Source: Gymnorhina tibicen
Taxonomy: Eukaryota > Chordata > Aves > Passeriformes > Artamidae
Direction: 5' to 3'
Assembly: GCA_013399875.1 (NCBI GenBank)
Contig: VXAZ01004636.1
Span: forward strand, 620,001-684,000
Length of the DNA stretch: 64,000 bases
This document shows positions 24,901 to 38,184 of the stretch, piece by piece. Both the position numbers and the translations under genes were made by a program. The notes beneath the pieces are model-generated. The model searched no databases. It was not told the origin of the DNA and saw nothing but the letters and a program-made list of their open reading frames with translations. Position 1 is the stretch's first letter. Each line of letters opens with the position of its first letter.

Positions 24901-27900
24901 GCACAAGTCTACAAACACAAATATAATTCTTCCAAATCATCAAATCTCTATGGATTTCTAAAATTTTCAAGTTGGATCCTTTGTCTGGGGGAACAGTCAT
25001 TTGAAACAAACTACCAGATAATTTTACACACATCCTGTCAGGATATTGGTAAAACATTGAATGCTAGCAGCCTGTGTTCACTGACCATGGAAGAAAGGGT
25101 CTTCCACACCACAGTGGAAAAAAAAAAATTTAAATACATCATCACCACACAAATCAACACAAAAATGCACATTTAATGGCTGAAGTTTTACTTACATTAA
25201 AGACCCTACTGGTTTCCTTTGAGGCACAATTTCATCCCAACAGCTCAAGAGAGAGGGTAAAGTTTTGTTGTGACCCATTTCTATTTCAAAAACTTCAGTG
25301 TATTTTAAAGGGAAACATATAAAATGTGTTTTACATTTATTTCCTTCACATTTGTATAGAACTTACAGAAATGTCACCAGCCAGGCCCTACACATTTCTA
25401 TGGTTCCATAGAGACTTTATCAACTTCTTTTTTTTTTTCCATTCCATTCAATAAGCTATGACACTTTATAACAGATTTAAACAAACCAGCCAAGGCAAAT
25501 ACTTTTATGGGGTGGGGATGTATCTCCTAAATGATTTTGGTAAATAGGTCACCATTATTCGCATTTTCCTATACTCCTTGCATGCAGTCCTACATAGGCA
25601 TAATCATCAGCAGAAGTAACACAAAAATACTCTGGGATAAACTCTCTTCTCCATTGCTTTGATGCAAAAAGTGAATATGAAATTCCAGAAGCTCTTGTGT
25701 TTCAAGAGCCTCACCAGTGGCACAATGTGAAATGACATCAGAAGAATTCAACTATCAGGAAACTGAGGTGCTTACCCGGCTCAAGTCTTCTGGGCTGAAT
25801 TGAAGCTGCAGTATTCTCCATTAACTGCCACTCCTCGTTCTCCTCACAGCAGTTCCAAAACCAATATGCCATTCATTAGCTAGAAGATAAAAGAGAAAAC
25901 ATAAGTAAACAAAAATTAGAAAGAAGGAAAGATAGAAAGAAAATGAGAAAAATCACCTATGTGTTTTACAAGTGAGAAGAATTTGTTGTAACATTTAAAA
26001 AGAAATAACTTCCAGTAAGCACATACTCGGAACACTGTGAAATCTTTAGGGGTATATGACTAACCAGTCAAGGAAACAAGTTTTGTCTTTACGCTACTTG
26101 GTTATCCTGTTTATTTCCTAATAGTTCTACATTCATAAAAGGCCAAAGGACTCTGACCTTGGCAAGCTAACTAAGCAAGAAAAGGCAATCATGTGTGCAA
26201 GGTTGTCACCTACACTACAAATTATGATAAAATATATCTCAGTATTGGAAAAAATAGCTGTATGTCTTCAGTGACATCCACTGTAGTACATTTAAGGATT
26301 TGAATAGGACAGCAATTTATTTTGCACTAAAATGTTTTATGGTTATCATAAAGCATTATGTCTTCAGAGACTGAAAGGAGATGTTTTTATGGACTGTTGC
26401 TTCTTGTTGCATTATCTTCGTAGATCAAAAATTATCCCTCTATTTCTTTCCTTTTTTTCCAAGTGCCCCCCATTGCCCCACTAATAATAGATGTCGTACA
26501 GTGGTTCAGTCTGCTAAAAAGGAAACTGTTAAACAAAGTGTACAAGGAACATATTTCTAACACTGAAGAGTTTTACAATGAATGATTATCCAGCTAATTA
26601 GTGAAATAAATAATAATAATTGCCTGTCCCTCCTCATTAGACTCTTAGGAAGAAAATGTAGCCCCAAAGCAGAGTTCTAGCTTTTGATTTGAAAAATTGG
26701 ACTTTGTTACAGTTTTATTATCACTTTGCCAAAAAGACAGTCCTCTTGCACAATGAGAGGTGGAAAAAATGCCAGGGAGATTGACTGATGGGCAAGATGT
26801 CCATATTTAGCTTAAGAATAGTTTTGAGGTGGTAATTGAGTAACCTGATGTGGTTACTTTGCTCCTGATTTATCCCTTCTGAAGAGTCTGGACTACCAGT
26901 GAGGATTAGGTGGAACAAATACCCCGTGTGTGCTTTTGACAGGGTAATCTGATGGATTTCAGGCTTATCTAAGTCTATGTAAATTGTAGATAGTGTATAA
27001 ATTGATTATGCTTGAACGCTATTAATATATCAAAGCCCTTTCCCCTTCATCACATGTTCTTCAGCCTTTGACCAATATTCTGCTTGCACATGGCTGACAT
27101 TGGTCTATGTTTCTGCCACCTTTGGATTGTTCCCTTGTAGCACACTGTTTTCCAGACTTTTCTGAAAATTCTACACTTTACACAGAAATAGAGTGTCTGC
27201 AAAACAAAACATATCTAAACATGTCACTTGACGCTGAAGGAATTTCACTGGCTTCTAACGAGACAGCGAAGGAGGAGTCTGGTTCCAATGTGATGCTGGC
27301 ATTAAAGGGAGTTATGCACATCACACAACCAATCAACCTCTCTAGATTTTAATACAGCTCTCAAGACTGTTTCTCCAAAACAGAGGCCTTCAGAGGACTT
27401 AGCACAAGAACCTTTTGTTCACTAATATGATATTATACATTACCCCGCAAGTACCAGCAAGATCTTTGTTGTCAAATACCAATAAACAGAAAAATCAAGA
27501 TCCCCTACATAGCCCAAAAGACGTGAGGTTACAATATGGATAGGTTTTTAAGAAAAAACATGGAATGGTTGCTTACTTATTTTAACATCACTCCTTGCCA
27601 TAATCCCAGTGTGATCTATATGAAATATCCTTTACATCCTCGTGCAAAGCTGTTCTCCCAACCCTGGATGCCAGTTTAGGTGCAGAATGTATTCAAGATA
27701 GTTAAGAGGACACCCGAGTTTTCAAGAGCCTTCTTCAGGCTGCAGCATTATAACTCTGAAGCCCTTCCAAACATTTCTTTGTATTGCTCTATCATTTTAG
27801 TCTTTCAGATATTAACCTTCAATTTCCAATCTAAAAAAACCAACCCCACCACCTAACCAGCAAAACCCTCCCATCTTTTACTCATTTTTAACTTAAAATG

Positions 27901-30189
27901 CCATATAAAGCTGCAGACTTTCACATGTGCTAGATAGGGAAGCTTGCTTGCTGATGGCATTCCAAAGTCTTTCCCACCACAGGGTTAAAAAAGGCATTTT
28001 TGACTTACATAGGGAAGCATAATTTCAGGTTATATTACCAGAAGAACATTTACACTTCTCTAACTCCTTTGTTTCTTTGGCTGTGCTTCCCAGTAGAGTA
28101 AGAATTGGTAATTTTTCCCGTCTTTGTATTGCACAGAGCACAGAATTTCTTTTGTCATTATAAAACAGTCCCGGAGCAAATTCCATTGACAAACACACAG
28201 AACCTCTAAATAACTTTCATTTCCCAAACAGAAAAGTGTGATTCATAGCGCATAAACAACTGCTCCCCTCTAACTCCTACCTTATATCTTCACATTAATA
28301 AATGCTTTTTCAAGTTATAAACAGCAGCATATTTTTCCAGGGTTTTTGTTTAATTCCTGAATAACACATCCCACAGATTACAAGTAACATGCTGTATGAA
28401 ACTGGGAACAGCTACAGTGGAGGGAAACAACCCTTCAACAAAGACTCACCTCTCTGGAAACACATACAAAAATGGAACTCCTAACATACAGTTGCTAAGG
28501 TGTCCACATGAAAAACATGTCTCCTACATTTATGTTATGTTCTTCAAACTGTATCTGGATAAAACATCAATATTTCTCATTCTCATGCCAGAAGAAGTGG
28601 ATTTGAATTAAACAAATAACACTTTTATATACCTAAAAGCTCAGATGAAAACACTGAAAAAAACTCAGAGCTGCTCAGAAAGGCATCAGTGTTCTTATTC
28701 CCCAGATGTTCAACTTGGGCTCATTTCCGATCCAAGCTTGTGAGATCAAACTAAACTATACATTTCTGTTTCTTAAATAATTATATTACTTTAATCTCCC
28801 TGTTCCAAGATAATTTCGTGCCAGCAGGACCAACTGTATCATCACACCACAGTATCCCATAAAGCCACCCATTTAAAGAGTTCAAAACCAGAGCTTGCTG
28901 CAATCAGTATGAGGTCCTTCACAACAGCTAGAGTTTAGTCATGAAGGCAGGTCAGCTCAGTTGCTGAGGCCTTCAGATCACACTCTGAATTACAAATGCA
29001 AAGAGCTGCCCGTGTTCCTCACGTGTCAGGCAGTGATGGGTCTCTACTCTTCACTCCATGAGACCACATCAACTCCTCCTTTGTCACATCCATGTAATGT
29101 TAGCACGCAACATGACGGGAGATTGTGTTCCCACATCTCTACACAAAGATAAAAACTGTCAAAACAAAACCTCCTTGCAATGCTGCTCTATCAGAGGGTG
29201 AGCCAAAGCTCATTAAAATCAGTGGAAGTCTTTCTTCTTCACTGCAACAGGGAAGAGGCTTTTCCTCTCTAAATAATGTACGAAAAATGTACCACATAAA
29301 AATGTGCATCCCAAGAAGAAAATGTTGCATCGAGGCAATCGCAACCTACTCAAAACTGGACAAGCCAGGCTCATTCTTAAGCATAGTTTTGAATGAAAGT
29401 CACGTTGCACACAAGCATCTATTTATTATATCAGTTGTCATCGTGCATCTAAAATGAAAACCGAAAAAACTCACAACATGCATCCACCTGTTTAGTCTGG
29501 GAGAAGGGCAGGTATTTTGCCTGAATCTTGAATAAAAGGGAAACAGACCCCTCTCTGAACAGTAACCATTTCAAAATGTCTCATTAGAAGGTTCCTCTGT
29601 TTTCATTGATTATTTTGTTGCCACAAGAACACCTATAAATCTGATTGAATTAGGTTTTTAGACCTTTATTCCAGATAATTTCTTCTACTCATGTGGACTT
29701 TCTCAGGAAATGAGATTTAATGAGTCATAGTCCTTACTCATAATCACAGGAGAGCTCATTAGCTTTCTGTCAGACTTGTACCCACTATTTGCCCTCAATA
29801 TGCTTGTGACTTACTAGAGCTAAATAGAACACAACAGAGAAAGCAGACGTACGCAGATGAAGCAATACAGTGGATCTGAAATACTATAGAGATAAATATT
29901 TCTCCTTAATTTATTTTGAGAACTTAAAGGAAAAAAACACATGCCTTCTCTCCTTTTTTAGCCTACTTTCTCTATTTTGTTAGCATAGCTGACAGCAAGA
30001 TACGCAGAATTAGAGAAAATTAAGAATGACATTTGAAGACTCCTTGGAGATACAGTAGCAGAGAACCAGCCTAAACAGTCCGAAATGCATGGCACTGGGG
30101 ACCAGAACACATTTCTGTTCCAGAGGACAAAATTATGGTTTACCACAATCCTACAAAATCTTCAAGCTTCAACCTCAGTGAGAGGTTGA
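21966..30189. other. Non-coding, A+T-rich unique sequence
   Basis: No gene, RNA or interspersed repeat is recognised in this long stretch. Minor features are a T-run (25428-25438) and a polypurine GAAA-rich tract (about 25918-25952). Frames of 105-116 codons (24740-25176, 29125-29457) overlap on opposite strands or lack any domain. Confidence 0.65.
25918..25952. repeat. Polypurine (GAAA-rich) tract
   Basis: A run of purines made of irregular GAAA/GGAAA units, interrupted by two T bases. It is low-complexity sequence of a common vertebrate type. Confidence 0.6.
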
Positions 30190-30620
30190 TGCACAAGTCA
30201 GGGCCGCTGAACCTGCTTCTTGACCTGCCCCTACCACATTTACAGCTCTTTATCTCCATTTCAGACACTGCTGGTTGGGTTCTTGCCTCTCAGCCACTCA
30301 GCTGCACAGCCTCTGCTGCTGTCTGCAGGGCCTGGCTCTGGGCTGGGCTGTGCAAGGAACTCCTGAGCCCTGTGGCTGCAGCACTGGGAAAGATGTTTCT
30401 GCTCTCCTCACAGTGCTCGGTGGAACAGCAGGGTTCCTCTGTGAGACTGGGAGATTGGAACTGTAGGTGGAGAAACAGTAAGGCCATACACATGTCCTGG
30501 AAGGACAGGCCGAGGGAAGCTGTGATCCTTGTTTCCTGGGTTGTTCCCAGCATTACTGACAGAATGTTGTTGGTTCCTGTGAGGTGCTTGTCCCAGCCAA
30601 CTTCACAACTGGTCACTTGC
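30190..30620. other. G+C-rich block, unclassified (possible degraded LTR)
   Basis: A block of higher G+C with sharp contrast to its flanks and many CTG/CAG trinucleotides (ctctgctgctgtctgcaggg, ggctctgggctgggctgtgc). The longest open frame of the window (180 codons, plus strand 30135-30677) overlaps it, and a 108-codon frame lies opposite. The predicted peptide is rich in L, S, C and W with no recognisable domain, so I do not call it coding. The composition would fit an old retroviral LTR or another decayed repeat, but no terminal motif can be fixed. Confidence 0.25.
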
Positions 30621-32620
30621 TTAGATAGTGTTTGCTTTTATCTCTCTCTACAGCTCTCACAGAACATTATTTCTTAGCTGAAAGGGAAAACTTATTCTGC
30701 TTCCTAGAAAACTGAGGATCACCCTGCACTCTCACAATCTGCTTTCACAAAATAACCCCTTTTCCAAACGTATCTGAAGGAGAGCGCAATAAGCAGGTGC
30801 CAAACCCAGGAAGGTGTTTTACCAGGCTGTACTATTGAAAATACTCAACTTTTCCAGGAAATCATCCATACCAGAAGAAAAAAACAAACTAGAAAAGAAC
30901 AGCTTTCTCAGGCAATTCACTGTAGTTCCAATCCCCAAAGCAACAGGTACTCTTCTCAGCTTAACAGACAGTAATAGTTTGTTTTAACCCTCTCCCCTCA
31001 GCCATCCTTTATACCTGCTTCTACTGTTCTTCACTCTATCTTCTCTCCGCATCGTGCTCTCACATTTTACTCACAGAACAGCAGTGGTTGCAAAGGGACA
31101 GATCAGGCTGGAAGGGGTGACATATAAGAGTTGTCAAAGCAACGGGAATTTTAAATTTCCTATTGCCAGGGCTCATCAGAGCTGACACAAGTCCCTTCTC
31201 CATAATATTTGGCCAGTCTCCACATATTATAATGTTAACAAAGTTTATATAAATCACGGGAAAATTCTGAAGATGTGTGTTTTTAAATGTATTGGCAAGT
31301 CTGGTGAAGTAAAGGAATTATCACCAGCAATGAATGTGACTACAACTTTCTAGCATGTTTATTTTAGCACCATTAACACCACCCCAGATGGACCCAAGCT
31401 GAATTCCATCAGACAGGATGAAGGTAAAACATAAAAACACATAACTTATTTTGCTACTTATTTCCCAACTATTTTAATGATCCGCTTGTTCCCTATAAAG
31501 AGGGTTGTTAGAAAGCAGAAACCTTCAGTGAATAGCAGCTTAAAAAATATCAGAGGTCAGTGAGGAAAACACAAATGGGATCAAAGCCTTGATCCCACTC
31601 CTTTTTCAATTAGAATTGTCTGTTCAGATCTATCCTTTAATTTCACACTTATACTCTTCACCACATATTCCCATTGTACCCACAGCACCCAGAGAAACAC
31701 ATAATCTTCATTTTACATATGGGAAATAGGTGTGCAAATGATTATTTTTGCTGCATCAGAAAGAAAAGTCAAACATGCACAGCACCAGCTACTGCTTCAG
31801 AAATGAGACCTTGCTAGACTTTCACAAGGCTTCCATTCCAGTAATGTCTGAGCATTTCCATTACTGTAATATTTGGTAGTTGTCTTCACAACCTTCCCTT
31901 AAGGTAGGAAATATTTTCTTTCTTCAGATGAAGAAGCAAGGCAGAGCAATCTCCCAATGTTCCCAATGGAAGTTTGGAAAGGAAAAGGGGCACAAGTGTT
32001 TTATGTCCCATGCTAGCTTACTTCATCATGAACCGGTCCTTCAAGGTCACCAGGTCACTTGAGTGTACATGCAACCACTCAATTCTCCAACCAGGAACAT
32101 GACTGAACGCAAAGAGCTCAAATAATCCAAATCCCTTTTATGTCTTAGAGTTTATGGTGTTCTGCACCAAATCTCACTTCTCTCCAGCTTGAATAAACTT
32201 TTGATAAAAGTTTAAGTGATAATGAGATACATTTGACTTTTTAAAGAAAATGACCTTGGTCACGATGTAGATTGATGGGCAGAGTAACTGACTGAGACCA
32301 GGAATTACTATTCTGTCACTGCCTCAGGTCAGAGCTCTGAGCAAAACAATCCACCTGTTTCATGTTTTCCCTTACTATAAATGCAGGAGGGGAACCAACC
32401 TGTAAGAGTTTGAGATCACCCAGTGCAAACTTGTATTTATACAAGCTATAACAGCTCTGCATTTTCAAAGAGTAATGTAGCTTTTTATCACCAGTTCAAT
32501 AGGTTTAATGGGTAAGTAGCAGTTTCACACACCTGGCCTTTCCTGTACTTGGCATCTCTCATCACCTCCTCAGAAACTCCATGGTGAGACAGTTTTTTCT
32601 TCCCATAAGAGTCTCTCCTG
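30621..32620. other. Non-coding unique sequence
   Basis: Nothing recognisable is seen. Pyrimidine-rich stretches near 30980-31030 are unremarkable. Confidence 0.65.
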
Positions 32621-32626
32621 TGGGGC

Positions 32627-32692
32627 CAGTGGTGGCCACTGAAGGTGGAAGTTCCCTAGCCCAGCGCTGGGAGGGGAGCAGGGAGCAGAGGG
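32627..32692 (+). promoter_or_regulatory. Palindrome and G-quadruplex cluster
   Basis: Three compact motifs sit within 66 bases. An inverted repeat CAGTGG/CCACTG has a three-base loop (32627-32641). A perfect 12-base palindrome CCCAGCGCTGGG lies at 32660-32671. A G-quadruplex pattern on the plus strand (32669-32692) has four G-runs separated by loops of 1, 4 and 6 bases. The surroundings are A+T-rich, so the cluster stands out. Such clusters can mark regulatory or transcription-factor sites, but function is inferred from composition only. Confidence 0.4.
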
Positions 32693-35600
32693 TCAGCCGT
32701 GCACAGGAACAGGCTGTACTGAGATCAGGTCTTCAGGAAGATCCCAAACTATTTGTCTAATCAGACCAGTTGCACATTTATGTATTTTTCATCTGTCATT
32801 TTCACAGCAACAGAAATTGCCAGCTTTTTATGCCGTTATATAAGCTTTTTTTTTTTTTCTCTCCAGGAAGTGAATGGTTTTAAAGTCTGAGACACTGCAA
32901 ATAAGAATTGCAGGTGTCATTCCAGCTCAGGATGACTTCAGGGTTCCAGTGCCAGTCATTAATCACCTGACCTGCACTTTCTGGGTTTATGATTTTGACA
33001 AAATCCCTTCATCTGAGTTATGGCCTTGTATGTAGGGCATGTATTCTTCTATATATAATTTTTAAATACAAAGTGAAAGAGCATGGAAAAATTAGGATCT
33101 ATGACTTAAAAAATCTAGTCCTTTTATGGCATAGGCAAACACAATGCTCTTGACTTTAACCTATGGGTTCCACTTCATATGTGGTGTATTTTTCATACAT
33201 CATGGGGTTTTATAAATTTGCTGTATAAAGCACCAGAGCTACGTTACCAGCAAAATAGAAGGAAAACAAATATGTCAGGGTAATGATGCCAGGACAATTC
33301 CTTATTGAAAAAAAACCAGTTTATTAATACCTTATTGCTACAAGCTAGATCTTATTATCATCTTGGGTCATTTAGAATCTTATTAGGTATTCTGATGGTG
33401 GATGAATAATCCTGTGATAAATTCTTTGCCATGTCCTTCACAGTTGTCATAGCAGGATCATAAACAGCATTTATAACAATCTAGCCTGGAGGAAAAGGCT
33501 TACAATGGTCTGTTTAACATGCAGGAAATATTCAGATCGGCCGTGTCTGGTTAAATTTGAGACCCACAGGAGAGATACCAAAGTTAAATGTAGCATGGGT
33601 TTCTCTGAAGATTAGCTTTAAAAAAGGCTTTGGGTCAGGGACAGGGGGACTAATGCCAATGATACGGCCACAAGCAGCCTTCTTTCAAGAAAGTCAACTT
33701 GAATAAAATTGGTGGCTACAAGTTACTTTCTCACTGAAAAATCACCATGTCAGGTTACTTGAGCTGCTACTTAAGGAGCATAGTTGAAATTATTTGCAAT
33801 TGAATGTCTTGGAGCTCAGTCATCTACGTCAGTGATTATTATATAAAAAAATAGTGTATGCACTCACATCGTGAAAAATATGCAGGTTTTTGCAGAGCTA
33901 TAGGATATCTTGCCTACGCTGTATAACTTCTTGAACTCTTGCAAGCTCAGAACTGAGAGCTTCAGAACAACTACAAAAGTAACATGGGTAAACTCTAGGA
34001 AAAAAATAAATTTACACTGCTTTGAGTGGGTACTTAAAAAAAACCAAATCCCACATAGTCTACACATATAAACACACTGAACACAGTGAATCACTTGTAT
34101 CTGTTGTCACTCACTGTTGCGTTCAAAGGTACAATACCAGTTCTCCAAGCCTAAGTGCAGCAAGTGCCTCTCAAACTTCTAGAATTTTTCAGAACTGACA
34201 TTAATTTTAAACACTTACAGTGGTGCAAATTAAAGCTCAGCCAAAACGAATCCTGCAGGACCTGTCAGGCACATTTTCAGGAGAGTGAGAATAGAAAAGG
34301 GTGGCTCATTGGAAGAAACTGTGGTGGCACATTTGAGTCCAGCCACACACATAAACTCTTTCTCTGCAATAGCTGATGTCGCTCTCTGGGCACAAGGAAC
34401 TGGAAGTTGCCACTAACCACCTACAAGAATGGATTTTGCAGACATCTGTGTGCACACAATCTTCATACCAACACAGAGACACAACACCTCCCAGGACAGC
34501 ACATACACAGGAGACTTGAATGGGTGCAGATCAGTCTCCACATGATGAGCTAAGTAGTGTCATTTGCTCGGAATTTGTTCCCAACTTGAAATAAAAAATT
34601 GTCAGTAATTCTGAAGTTTTTAGCACTTTGGGAATGTACCGGCAGAAGTGAAACCACAGTAATCACAGAGACAAAAGAAAAAGAGCTTTGAATGGAGAAG
34701 TCAGATCAGATGGGAGCCTGCAGGACAACATAATCTCCAAAGGCTCTAGGGTTTGGAGTACTACATAAGTTTAGCTGAAGCTGAGACACACTTATTTTTC
34801 CTTGTGATTAAAATCAGTTGTTCTGGTTTGGTCTTTACACAAGTCTAGTTAGGCTGAAGGAGAGCTCACTTGTAGCACTCCAGCTGCCAGAGCAGAACAT
34901 ACCTGTGTCAGTCATACTGCAATCAGGATGATATCTCAGATTCTCACATCTCTAAAGCAATGGCAGGTAGGATATGGAATTACAGCACTTGTTAAACAGA
35001 ATTCCAATGGCTTTTTTCTTTTACTAGTAAAATTGAGTCTTTGCTTCCTAGTGAGGAGTAAAAGTTTCAATTATTTTTTTAATGTGAGATTTATGCTGAT
35101 AACCTTCCTTATTAATTAAAAAAATCTTAAGTATACTATGACTGTATACAAAAAAAATATAAAATTATTTACCTTCTTTGCAAAAAAACCCCTCCAAAAC
35201 ACCCACAAACCTTTCCATCTTTGTTTTGATAACTGAACAGTAGTACAAAGAAGTACCACATGTGAAGATTACTATTTTAGATGCACAGATCAACACTTAA
35301 CCAGACTGAAAAAGCAGGAGTGTAAAATTAATACCCTTAAGATTGCAAGTTAACTGAAAGTCTTTGGAGATTTAAAATTGTTAGTATCTTTCTATAAACG
35401 CACAAAATCCCTCCAAGGCAGCTCTCTTGGCATAGTCACCTAGGCATATGAATTTACAAAAATCTCTCCGATGTCAACACATTTCAGATTCTGGGTTCTA
35501 GTTAGTCTTGTACTAAAAAACTTCACCGTGATGAAAGAATCTTTTACAAGCTAAAAACCCTTTTCCTTTTGTCTCTAAACTTAAAATAAGTAAACCATGC

Positions 35601-37976
35601 TTATCTTAAAATAAGATGTCTCTATGCCTTCAGAACACATCCCTGCAGCTGTTTCAGGCTGAGGTGAGATCTCCGCATTATGCAGTTTTCTTCCCCCTCC
35701 CCGGCTCATGTACAATCCCTTTTCCTTCTGAAATCAGTGGGACTTCTGCCTCTGATCTGGCCTCATCTGAAGCATATAAACTAATTTCTTGTCAGTTTTA
35801 TTGCTAGTAGGAAAGCACATGTGGGCCAGCAAGGCCATCTCTGATTTCATAGTATTTTTACAGTGCTCTGCAATGACATAATCTAGTTTCTACAGATATG
35901 ACCCAAACTAACAGTATTTGACAAAATTTGCAGGTAGCTCTTAAACTGACATAATCCAGCTATTGACATAATCTAGTTCCACTGGGCTGCTTTTAACACT
36001 AAACTAATATGAACTTATTTTTTTAAATGCACATTACTGTAGTCAAAATTTTTAGCCCTTGCTCAGCGTTTTCATTCAGCTTGCAAAGCCCACTGAACTA
36101 AGTGTCCAGACAGCTTTCACAAACAATCCTCTACAAATCTGTCTGGGGAGGCTGCTTTCTGTCCAGGTGCTTGCCCAGAGCTTCTTGAAGTGCTCCTGGT
36201 AAACGGTGCTGATACAACCCATGGCCAAAGACAAGATACAACCCAGTATGAGCCCATTCAGATAGAGCAGAGCTTGCTTTATTTTCTCGGCACAGATTCT
36301 CAACTCCCTAAGCTGAGTTAGGCAGCCTGCTCTAGGGTAGGGTGAGGGTTATGACACAAGCACCTTCTCTCTAACCTACTAATTCCCCAGAAACCCAGCT
36401 CTCTGGAGTATCTAGAAAAGTGCTATGAGGCTCAGCAGGAACCACAAGATAAAAGGCCTTTAAAGATCAGGCACTCCCAGCTCAGAGGCTAAATACCCTT
36501 AAAAATTTTGTGACTTTGAGAAGTTAATTTTCAATTGGTACCTGTGACAGAGCCTTGAACAGCAACACTGCAGAAATAAATTAACATTCAACATTCATCT
36601 CATCGCCAAGGACCCTCTCCTTCTGTGTACAGATGTAGCACAGTCCTGATTACAAGAAAGGAATTGAAATATGCTTGCCAAGTGTGCTGGTTAAAATATG
36701 AGCCCAGCAACTAAAGGTTACATTTCTTTCCCAGGTGCTAAAGAGAAGGAGAGTGGGTCAGTGGCTCAGGGAAAAGGGGCTGAGTAGGGCTGTCCCACTT
36801 TCTGGTGCAGAGGGTCCCAGCCAGAGGTCCCTGCTGTAGCTGCAGGCCAGGTGTACCCTATGGTTTGTGGAGTGAAGCTCAGCCAGCTGAGCCTGCCTTG
36901 CTGTAGTCACATCTTCAGGTGCCTTGAGTGGTATCAGCATTTTTAGGGATATGAATCCAACCCTGGTTCCTGAGCAACTGAAGTCAGTTCTAGTTTCAGT
37001 GGGCAAAATACCTTAGAATTCTCTCTTGGATGTGAACACCCCGTAACACACTAACAGGGAAGTTGATGCCTAGGTCAAATCAGCTCAGAGGTTTAGCAAT
37101 ACAAGCACCAAGAGTACAGGTCAGACTTGCACCTCACTGCCAAGATGCCACTGCTACTGCTCCAGAATGGATATGTGAGAGCAGTGTATAATGCTGCAGA
37201 ACATTCTACCGCACTAGCTCCCAGGGAATTGAAGTGACAGATAAACAGTGTGCAAGACTGGCTTCCAAATCACTTGGAGCAAAACAAAGATGGTAAATAC
37301 TACTGAAGGAAAAACAGTATCCCAGTAATTCCAAAAGGAAGACATTTTCAAAATTTCCCTTCTTTTTCCAAATTAACTTGCATTTGATTTCATATCCTCA
37401 AGTCTGAATGAAACTCCCCCTCCTCACTTACTCCCCAGAAAACAGAAGTTTGCGTCAAGAGGTTTCCTAGGACCTGGCTTGGCACTCTCAGTGAAACACC
37501 TCTTCCATTTTCCTCATGCACTGAGATTCATTTACAGAACCATTTTCATTGAATATGTAGATGCACACTATAACTCAAAGTGTGCCCACATGTGTATTTC
37601 CCACCGTAAACCAGCCAGATATCCAACTAGTAGCCGTGCTCTTCTGCACCTTACTGGATGTCTGTGAGTACCTAAACCAGTTGTCCTTTGGTTTCAGAGC
37701 CACTCAGCTGTGAATAAGTAAATGCTTCTGGAGTACAAACCATTGATTAGATCAATTGCTGACACAGTTCCTGGTGAGTGAATGCTCTGTACACTCCTGA
37801 CTGTCTTAAGTGTTGCCAATTAGAGCTTAAATGTCTAATTAACAAGAAATAGACAGAGTTCTCCACTGTTGACTTTGGAGGACTCTGACCAATAACTACC
37901 TGCATAACAAAGTGAGATGAAGAGAATGAGAAAGTGAAAATTAAATGAGTTTAGTGATATCTGGACAGCCATAATG
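32693..37976. other. Non-coding unique sequence
   Basis: No gene is supported. A T-run followed by ctctccag (32847-32870) and a ttctttcccag (about 36725-36735) resemble splice acceptors but lack a partnered donor or an extended frame. A small motif cluster at 35874-35978 is listed separately. Minus-strand frames at 36076-36303 and 36758-37006 have no recognisable domain. Confidence 0.6.
35874..35978 (+). repeat. Three copies of a TGACATAATCYAG motif
   Basis: The 13-base motif occurs at 35874-35886, 35947-35959 and 35964-35976. The first and third copies both continue into TAGTT. The spacing is irregular. It could be a decayed local duplication or a small cluster of binding sites (TGACATAAT resembles bZIP-type sites); neither is proven. 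Confidence 0.5.
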
Positions 37977-38048
37977 TATATATATATATATGTATACACA
38001 TGTATAAGTGCATATATATATATACATGTATAAGTATATATATATACA
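37977..38048. repeat. (TA)n-rich microsatellite
   Basis: Mostly TA dinucleotides interrupted by gtatacac, acatgtataag and tgca. A unit of about 26 bases containing acatgtataag is repeated. It runs directly into the CR1 fragment on its right. Confidence 0.9.
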
Positions 38049-38050
38049 AC

Positions 38051-38184
38051 CGTGGAGACATTCCAAACCCACCTGAATGAATTCCTGTGTCACCTGCTCC
38101 AGGTGACCCTGCCTGGGCAGGGTGGTTGGACCAAATAATCTCCAGAGGTCCCTTCCCCTTCCAGCCCTATTTTTAATTCTATGA
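38051..38184 (+). mobile_element. CR1 LINE 3' tail, short
   Basis: The CR1 3' landmarks present are cgtggagacattccaaaccc, acctgaatgaattcctgtg, cacctgctccaggtgaccct, ggttggaccaaataatctcc, agaggtccctt and the terminal attctatga. Only about 134 bases remain. The wording (ccgtggagacattccaaac, aggtgaccctgcc) belongs to a different CR1 subfamily from the copies at 13193 and 21632. Confidence 0.92.

Noticed and set aside
30135..30677. 180-codon open frame on the plus strand
   Set aside because: No domain, biased L/S/C/W composition, coincides with a G+C-rich block, and a 108-codon frame overlaps on the other strand. Chance is sufficient.
32847..32870. T-run ending in ctctccag, like a splice acceptor
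   Set aside because: No open exon with a donor follows; such sites are common by chance.
36721..36736. ttctttcccag acceptor-like site
   Set aside because: The downstream frame closes within about 100 bases and no donor is found.
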